Shown piece by piece: positions 6,109 to 9,377 of a DNA stretch of 9,377 nt. The stretch is from an uncultured Finegoldia sp. (GTDB lineage Bacteria > Bacillota > Clostridia > Tissierellales > Peptoniphilaceae), in assembly GCF_900766215.1 (NCBI RefSeq), contig NZ_CAAFUQ010000033.1, forward strand, positions 1 to 9,377. The letters are read 5' to 3'. The notes beneath the pieces are model-generated. The model was not told the origin of the DNA and did not search any database. It worked only from the letters and a program-made list of their open reading frames with translations. Positions within the stretch are counted from its first letter, which is position 1; every line of letters begins with the position of its first letter. Position numbers and translations under genes: made by a program.

Positions 6109-7392
6109 TTATCTGCCATTTTCAATCATTTCAACGAAGGCTTCAATTCTTGTCTTCAATTGTTCACTGTCTTCGTCTGTATAATCAGTTTCAATTCCCA
6201 ATACAGGAATGTTGTGGTCTTTAAGTTCTTTTTCTACAATGTGACCTTCTGTATCGTAAATGTTACAGAATTTTAAGTTAACATCGATTACACCGTCAAC
6301 GTTATATTCTTTTGCAAGTCTGATGATGTCATCAACTCTTTCAGTGTTTGGAGTGTAGCATGCACAGTTAATACCTTTCATGTATCTGTCTGTTAAGTGG
6401 TCAACCATTTCATCCATTGTTTCTCCGGATTCATCTACAGTTAATTCAAAATATCTTGAACCTGTACACATTTCTTCACATACAACTGCTGCTCCACTTG
6501 ATTCGATGATGTGGTGTAGTTTCCAGTTTGGAATGGATAATGGAGTTCCTGTTAACATTAATCTTGTTGCGCCTTTTTTGTATACGCTAAAGTTTTGTTC
6601 TTTTCTCTTATCCAATTCGTCGCACAATTCATTAACTTTTTGTGCAAATCTTGTTGGGTCATCGTAGAATGCAATTTGAGAAATCAATAAACAATCTTTA
6701 CCACTGATTGGAACATTGTCTAATTTACGGAATTCCCATAATCTTTGCATTGCACGTCTTTTATTGTTGATTAAAACAATTGCATCGTGTAGAGCTTCTG
6801 GAGTTAATTTATTGCCAGTTAATTCTTCAATTCTTGCGATATATCTGTAAACTTCGTCTTTGAAGAATTCAACGTCTTTGTCTCTTTTCATTTGTGGTAA
6901 ATCGAAGATATACATTGGTGCATCTTTTGACATGATTTCCCATGCTTTTTTCTTGCCATCACAAGTTGTTTCACCAACGAATAAATCTGCAAGTCTAAAG
7001 AATGGACATGTTTTTTCAAATCTAGCTCCCAATGAAGCTTTGATTAATGGGCATGTCGCAGTTGGAAGATATTTTTCTCCACCTGGTACCCAGAATTGTG
7101 ATCCTGAACACAAACCAGTATTGATAGCTCCGCAACCAAATACTACTTCGTCGGGAACGTGAATACAGAATGTTCCTACAACTTTTCCGCCATTTTTTTG
7201 GAATTCAATTAATTCAGCTGGTCTAATCCCGTGAATTTCAGCAACAACCATGTTGAAGTAATCCATTTTTTCTGGTCTGTTTTCTTGTGATAAATACACA
7301 TCACCAAATGCTTGTGGTAAAACTTCGCACAAAACATCGTGTTCTTCAACGTTCATTCCTAAATCTTCCCACATTTTTCTGTAATCTGCCAT
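6109..7392 (-). CDS. double-cubane-cluster-containing anaerobic reductase
   Basis: The 427-aa protein belongs to the 2-hydroxyacyl-CoA dehydratase superfamily (HgdB/BcrC-like fold, PF06050). It looks like the homodimeric double-cubane-cluster protein described from Carboxydothermus, which uses ATP-driven electrons from its activase to reduce small substrates at an [Fe8S9] cluster. The N-terminus MADYRKMWEDLGM, the segments YLSQENRPE and VVAEIHGIRPAELI, and the many conserved cysteines fit that group. Candidate cluster cysteines are Cys76, Cys114, Cys129 and Cys144 in the first half and Cys305, Cys309, Cys345 and Cys376 in the second; the exact six ligands need a structure-based alignment. The ATG follows AGGGGG by seven bases, 11 bases after the previous gene. 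The single large subunit with its own activase argues against a classical two-subunit hydroxyglutaryl-CoA dehydratase. The physiological substrate is not known from sequence. Confidence 0.88.
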   Translation of the reverse strand: MADYRKMWEDLGMNVEEHDVLCEVLPQAFGDVYLSQENRPEKMDYFNMVVAEIHGIRPAELIEFQKNGGKVVGTFCIHVPDEVVFGCGAINTGLCSGSQFWVPGGEKYLPTATCPLIKASLGARFEKTCPFFRLADLFVGETTCDGKKKAWEIMSKDAPMYIFDLPQMKRDKDVEFFKDEVYRYIARIEELTGNKLTPEALHDAIVLINNKRRAMQRLWEFRKLDNVPISGKDCLLISQIAFYDDPTRFAQKVNELCDELDKRKEQNFSVYKKGATRLMLTGTPLSIPNWKLHHIIESSGAAVVCEEMCTGSRYFELTVDESGETMDEMVDHLTDRYMKGINCACYTPNTERVDDIIRLAKEYNVDGVIDVNLKFCNIYDTEGHIVEKELKDHNIPVLGIETDYTDEDSEQLKTRIEAFVEMIENGR

Positions 7393-7403
7393 TTTTATAC
7401 CCC

Positions 7404-8198
7404 CTAGTAAGTAATTACATTATCATCACAATCAAATTGGCTACAGTTATTAATCACATAATCTGGTTTGAAATCAAATTGCTTGTATTTTTCATCTATG
7501 TATTCAAACCCTTTTTTTGTAAAAATATCGTGATATTCGCCTTCACAAAAATAGCCTTCTTTGATTAATTGATTAAATTCTTTGTACACTCCAGCTGCCG
7601 CTTGAAGTTTTACAGATGATTTGTCCCTAAAAGAATCATCTATATGTCGTTTAATAAACTCAATTCTTTTGTCGATGTCGAAGATAAATTTGGAGAAGTA
7701 TTCCACTTCGTATATTCTTTTCTCATCGACATCACACTGTCTGAGTTTGTATATAAGAGAAGAAATTTCTCTTGATTTTTCAATTAATTCGTCAAATATT
7801 TCTTCGTCAAATTTTTTGTCTAATTTTTCTTCAAGATATCCGATTAAAGACGTATAATCCTTGTATTTGTATACGAAAACATCCTTGTCAGTTTTCTTCT
7901 TCAACGTTTCGTAGCGAATTTTACAACTATCATCTACAATGAAAAATGATGAACTGAACATAAATGGACATCTGCCAAGTTCCAAATATGCAAAAGAAGA
8001 ATTCAACATATCACAGTAGTTATTATCCGAATAATCTTCTGTGACTTCCTTGTCTATTCCGTAAGAATACACTGATTTCACTCCAAAACTCTCAACGATT
8101 TCCCATGGAATTCTTCCCCATAGTGAAACAATAGTTGTTGTTTTACTCAATGTGAGTGCATCAATGTATGCGTTTTTTCTAATATCCAAATAATCCAT
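7404..8198 (-). CDS. short divergent 2-hydroxyacyl-CoA dehydratase-fold paralog
   Basis: This 264-aa protein is distantly related to the reductase encoded downstream. Its N-terminus (WGRIPWEIVESFG, 27-39) fits the start of the dehydratase fold. Cys62, Cys77 and Cys92 lie at exactly the spacing of Cys114, Cys129 and Cys144 in the large protein (15 and 15 residues), with the shared context CPF and C-[DK]. The C-terminus DYVINNCSQFDC (246-257) resembles DGVIDVNLKFC (366-376) of the large protein. The middle, which in the large protein carries Cys305-Cys345, is replaced by a charged helical stretch (about 100-240) and appears lost. The ATG overlaps the activase stop codon (TAATG) with no strong ribosome binding site, so expression depends on translational coupling. 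Role unknown: heteromeric partner, cluster assembly factor or regulator are possible. Homology is likely; function is inference. Confidence 0.75.
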   Translation of the reverse strand: MDYLDIRKNAYIDALTLSKTTTIVSLWGRIPWEIVESFGVKSVYSYGIDKEVTEDYSDNNYCDMLNSSFAYLELGRCPFMFSSSFFIVDDSCKIRYETLKKKTDKDVFVYKYKDYTSLIGYLEEKLDKKFDEEIFDELIEKSREISSLIYKLRQCDVDEKRIYEVEYFSKFIFDIDKRIEFIKRHIDDSFRDKSSVKLQAAAGVYKEFNQLIKEGYFCEGEYHDIFTKKGFEYIDEKYKQFDFKPDYVINNCSQFDCDDNVITY

Positions 8199-8953
8199 TA
8201 TCTTGCTAGAACAGCTGCTCCCAACGCTCCTGCAAATCTCGCGTTTTCATTTGTTTCTACAGTTGCAGACAAAAGTTCTGACAAGTGTTCTGTCATATAA
8301 TCATTTCCCGAAAAACCACCAGTCAAGAAATAATAATCAGTTGCTGGAAGTCTGTGAACCAAAGTTTTCACTTTGTTGATTATAGAATTAATTACACCAC
8401 AAGCAATATCTTCTTTTGGTGTACCTTTTCCTATTAGAGAAATGATTTCTGTTTCAGCAAAAACCGTACACATCGAAGAAATTTTCACATCTTTTCCAGT
8501 TCTTGCCAAATCAAACATTTCGTCCAGTCCAACACCAAGACGATTTGCCATTACTTCCAAAAATTTCCCAGTACCAGCAGAACACTTATCATTCATTATG
8601 AAATCTTCTACCATACCATTTTTGTAACTTATGGCTTTTGTATCTTGTCCTCCAATGTCGATAATAGTCATATCAGTATCGTTGAAAAAACTTGCGCCTT
8701 TTGCGTGGCATGTTATTTCTGTAACGACTTTGTCCGCAAATGGAACAGAAACTCTCCCGTATCCTGTAGCAACAACTTTGCTATTATCTTCGTTTACTCC
8801 ATTTGATTCTAGCCATTCTTTTATAGTTTTACTTGTTTCAACAGAACTCCAGCCCGTTGGCATAACTTTTTTGAAAAGAATTTCTTTTTTTGAATCATCT
8901 AAAACAACTACCTTTGAAGCAGTTGAACCTATATCAATTCCTACATAATACAT
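8198..8953 (-). CDS. acyl-CoA dehydratase-type activase (ATP-dependent Fe-S reductase component)
   Basis: The 251-aa protein is a BadF/BadG/BcrA/BcrD-type ATPase (PF01869), like HgdC and the reductase partner of double-cubane proteins. As a homodimer bridging one [4Fe-4S] cluster it couples ATP hydrolysis to injection of low-potential electrons. Visible motifs: phosphate-1 loop GIDIGSTASK (5-14), TGYGR (63-67), EITCHAKGA (79-87), phosphate-2 loop IDIGGQDTK (98-106), the cluster Cys124 in NDKCSAGTGKFLE, the second cluster Cys162 in SSMCTVFAETE, then LTGGFSGN (210-217) and FAGALGAA. The frame is open to 9028, but the family begins at MYYVGIDIGS. The ATG at 8953 is preceded by GGTGAT, part of the extended Shine-Dalgarno sequence, so I use that start. 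It is the first gene of the four-gene operon and overlaps the next by one base. Confidence 0.94.
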   Translation of the reverse strand: MYYVGIDIGSTASKVVVLDDSKKEILFKKVMPTGWSSVETSKTIKEWLESNGVNEDNSKVVATGYGRVSVPFADKVVTEITCHAKGASFFNDTDMTIIDIGGQDTKAISYKNGMVEDFIMNDKCSAGTGKFLEVMANRLGVGLDEMFDLARTGKDVKISSMCTVFAETEIISLIGKGTPKEDIACGVINSIINKVKTLVHRLPATDYYFLTGGFSGNDYMTEHLSELLSATVETNENARFAGALGAAVLAR

Positions 8954-8969
8954 ATTTATCACCATCTTC

Positions 8970-8978
8970 ATTATAACA
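8970..8978 (-). promoter_or_regulatory. candidate extended -10 promoter of the reductase operon
   Basis: On the minus strand TGTTATAAT is a perfect extended -10 (TATAAT at 8975-8970). No good -35 is found 16-18 bases upstream. Initiation about seven bases downstream would give a leader of only about ten bases, starting at the GGTGAT ribosome binding site. That is short, so either the leader really is minimal or the true promoter is further upstream. Confidence 0.45.
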
Positions 8979-8997
8979 TCAAACAAAATCTTTTTCT

Positions 8998-9051
8998 GAT
9001 TTATAGGATTATTCAATAAATCACGCATTACTTATAGGAAAAATCTATAAG
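8998..9051. promoter_or_regulatory. inverted repeats upstream of the reductase operon (possible operators)
   Basis: Two palindromes stand in the leader of the operon. The first has arms CTTATAG and CTATAAG with a 7-base spacer (9031-9051). The second has arms GATTTAT and ATAAATC with an 11-base spacer (starting at 8998). The block TTATAGG occurs in both (9001 and 9032). They lie 20 to 80 bases upstream of the -10 box, where an activator or repressor could bind. No U-run follows, so they are not terminators. No known regulator consensus is recognised. Confidence 0.4.
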
Positions 9052-9064
9052 TAAAATGTGAATT

Positions 9065-9096
9065 AAAAAAGCCTTGAAAAATTAATTTCAAGGCTT
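9065..9096 (-). terminator. intrinsic terminator of the C39-like gene
   Basis: Perfect 11-bp arms AAGCCTTGAAA (9069-9079) and TTTCAAGGCTT (9086-9096) enclose a 6-base loop. In the minus direction the stem runs into TTTTTT. It lies shortly after the stop codon at 9103. No T run follows in the plus direction. Confidence 0.92.
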
Positions 9097-9102
9097 GACT
9101 TG

Positions 9103-9377
9103 CTATCCTATTACTATAATATTTCCCCACCATCTAAAAATTGATTGCGATAATTCATTTGCAGCGTATAATCTGTCTTTTCCTTTTGGTTGTCCATTAA
9201 AGTACATTTCTCCCCAATTGTTCGGATCGTAAACTTCAAAATACAATCTATTATTGATATGAGTGTATCCTTTTACAACTAAGAAATGTCCTCCTTGGTA
9301 GTTGTAAAATCTACCGATATTTGAATTGTTGTTATTATTAAATGAAATAAATCCAGTATTCACACAAACAATTGCAA
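9103..9377 (-). CDS. C39-like / papain-fold peptidase, C-terminal part (partial)
   Basis: The frame is open to the window edge, so only the last 90 or so residues are seen. The visible part resembles the C-terminal half of Peptidase_C39_2 / C39-like cysteine peptidase domains: an AIV(C)VNTG strand, then GGHFLVVKGYT with the presumed catalytic His, and FEVYDPNNWG with the DP(N) turn that usually supplies the third polar residue. It ends with IFRWWGNIIVIG. The catalytic Cys and any signal peptide or cell-wall repeats would be upstream, outside the window. A GTG at 9363 is a possible internal start but cuts through the domain, so I do not use it. Such proteins in Gram-positive anaerobes are often secreted, which cannot be judged here. 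It is followed by a strong terminator and is separate from the reductase operon. Confidence 0.65.
   Translation of the reverse strand, partial: AIVCVNTGFISFNNNNNSNIGRFYNYQGGHFLVVKGYTHINNRLYFEVYDPNNWGEMYFNGQPKGKDRLYAANELSQSIFRWWGNIIVIG

Noticed and set aside
6380..7568. Several plus-strand frames opposite the reductase operon
   Set aside because: Mirror frames of strongly conserved coding sequence, with no domains or promoter context.
6109..8198. Calling the two dehydratase-fold genes HgdA and HgdB of (R)-2-hydroxyglutaryl-CoA dehydratase
   Set aside because: The large protein fits the single-subunit double-cubane group from end to end, the second protein is far too short and divergent for a standard subunit, and no glutamate fermentation genes lie nearby.
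8954..9028. Longer N-terminus of the activase from the upstream start at 9028
   Set aside because: The extra 25 residues have no family counterpart and would cover the extended -10 box. The start at MYYVGIDIGS has GGTGAT before it.
1..9377. tRNA, rRNA, CRISPR arrays, insertion sequences or phage genes
   Set aside because: No regularly spaced repeats, transposase or integrase motifs, or cloverleaf-like sequences were seen in the intergenic spaces, which are short apart from 1-376.

Overview
The window is AT-rich (about 30% G+C by eye) and every gene I can support lies on the minus strand, so transcription runs from high to low coordinates. The mix is typical of a strictly anaerobic low-GC Firmicute: an oxygen-sensitive double-cubane-cluster reductase with its ATP-dependent activase, beside an acpS/alr/mazF housekeeping cluster like that of Bacillus and Clostridium. 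I favour the Peptoniphilaceae/Tissierellales (for example Finegoldia); this is inference from gene content and composition.

Layout in order of transcription. (1) 9377-9103: the 3' end of a C39-like peptidase or papain-fold gene, closed by a strong intrinsic terminator. (2) 8953-5856: a tight four-gene operon encoding an acyl-CoA dehydratase-type activase, a short divergent dehydratase-fold paralog, a full-length double-cubane-cluster anaerobic reductase, and a small DUF3343 protein (putative S/Se carrier). It is preceded by an inverted-repeat-rich leader and an extended -10 box, and ends at a terminator at 5818-5844. (3) 5758-2032: a RelA/SpoT-fold protein with a degenerate synthetase loop, acpS, an NAD(P)H-hydrate dehydratase and alanine racemase. 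These are overlapping or nearly touching, behind their own promoter. (4) 1922-1581: mazF with its own promoter and no mazE in front of it. (5) 1509-424: an unrecognised 361-aa Cys-free protein whose promoter sits inside the mazF terminator and appears to make a leaderless mRNA; a terminator follows at 377-406. (6) 1-376: non-coding DNA with a good Fur-type box and leftward promoter-like elements, probably serving a gene beyond position 1.

How the genes work together. In the reductase operon the activase would hydrolyse ATP to push low-potential electrons onto the double-cubane protein. The short paralog keeps half of the cysteine pattern, and the DUF3343 protein could deliver sulfur; both roles are hypotheses. 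The second operon combines cell-wall precursor supply (Alr), carrier-protein activation (AcpS), nicotinamide cofactor repair and a possible alarmone-related sensor, followed by the MazF RNase.

The best candidates for something new are the half-length paralog with the exactly conserved C-x14-C-x14-C spacing, the RelA/SpoT-like protein without the canonical G-loop, and the leaderless gene after an orphan mazF.
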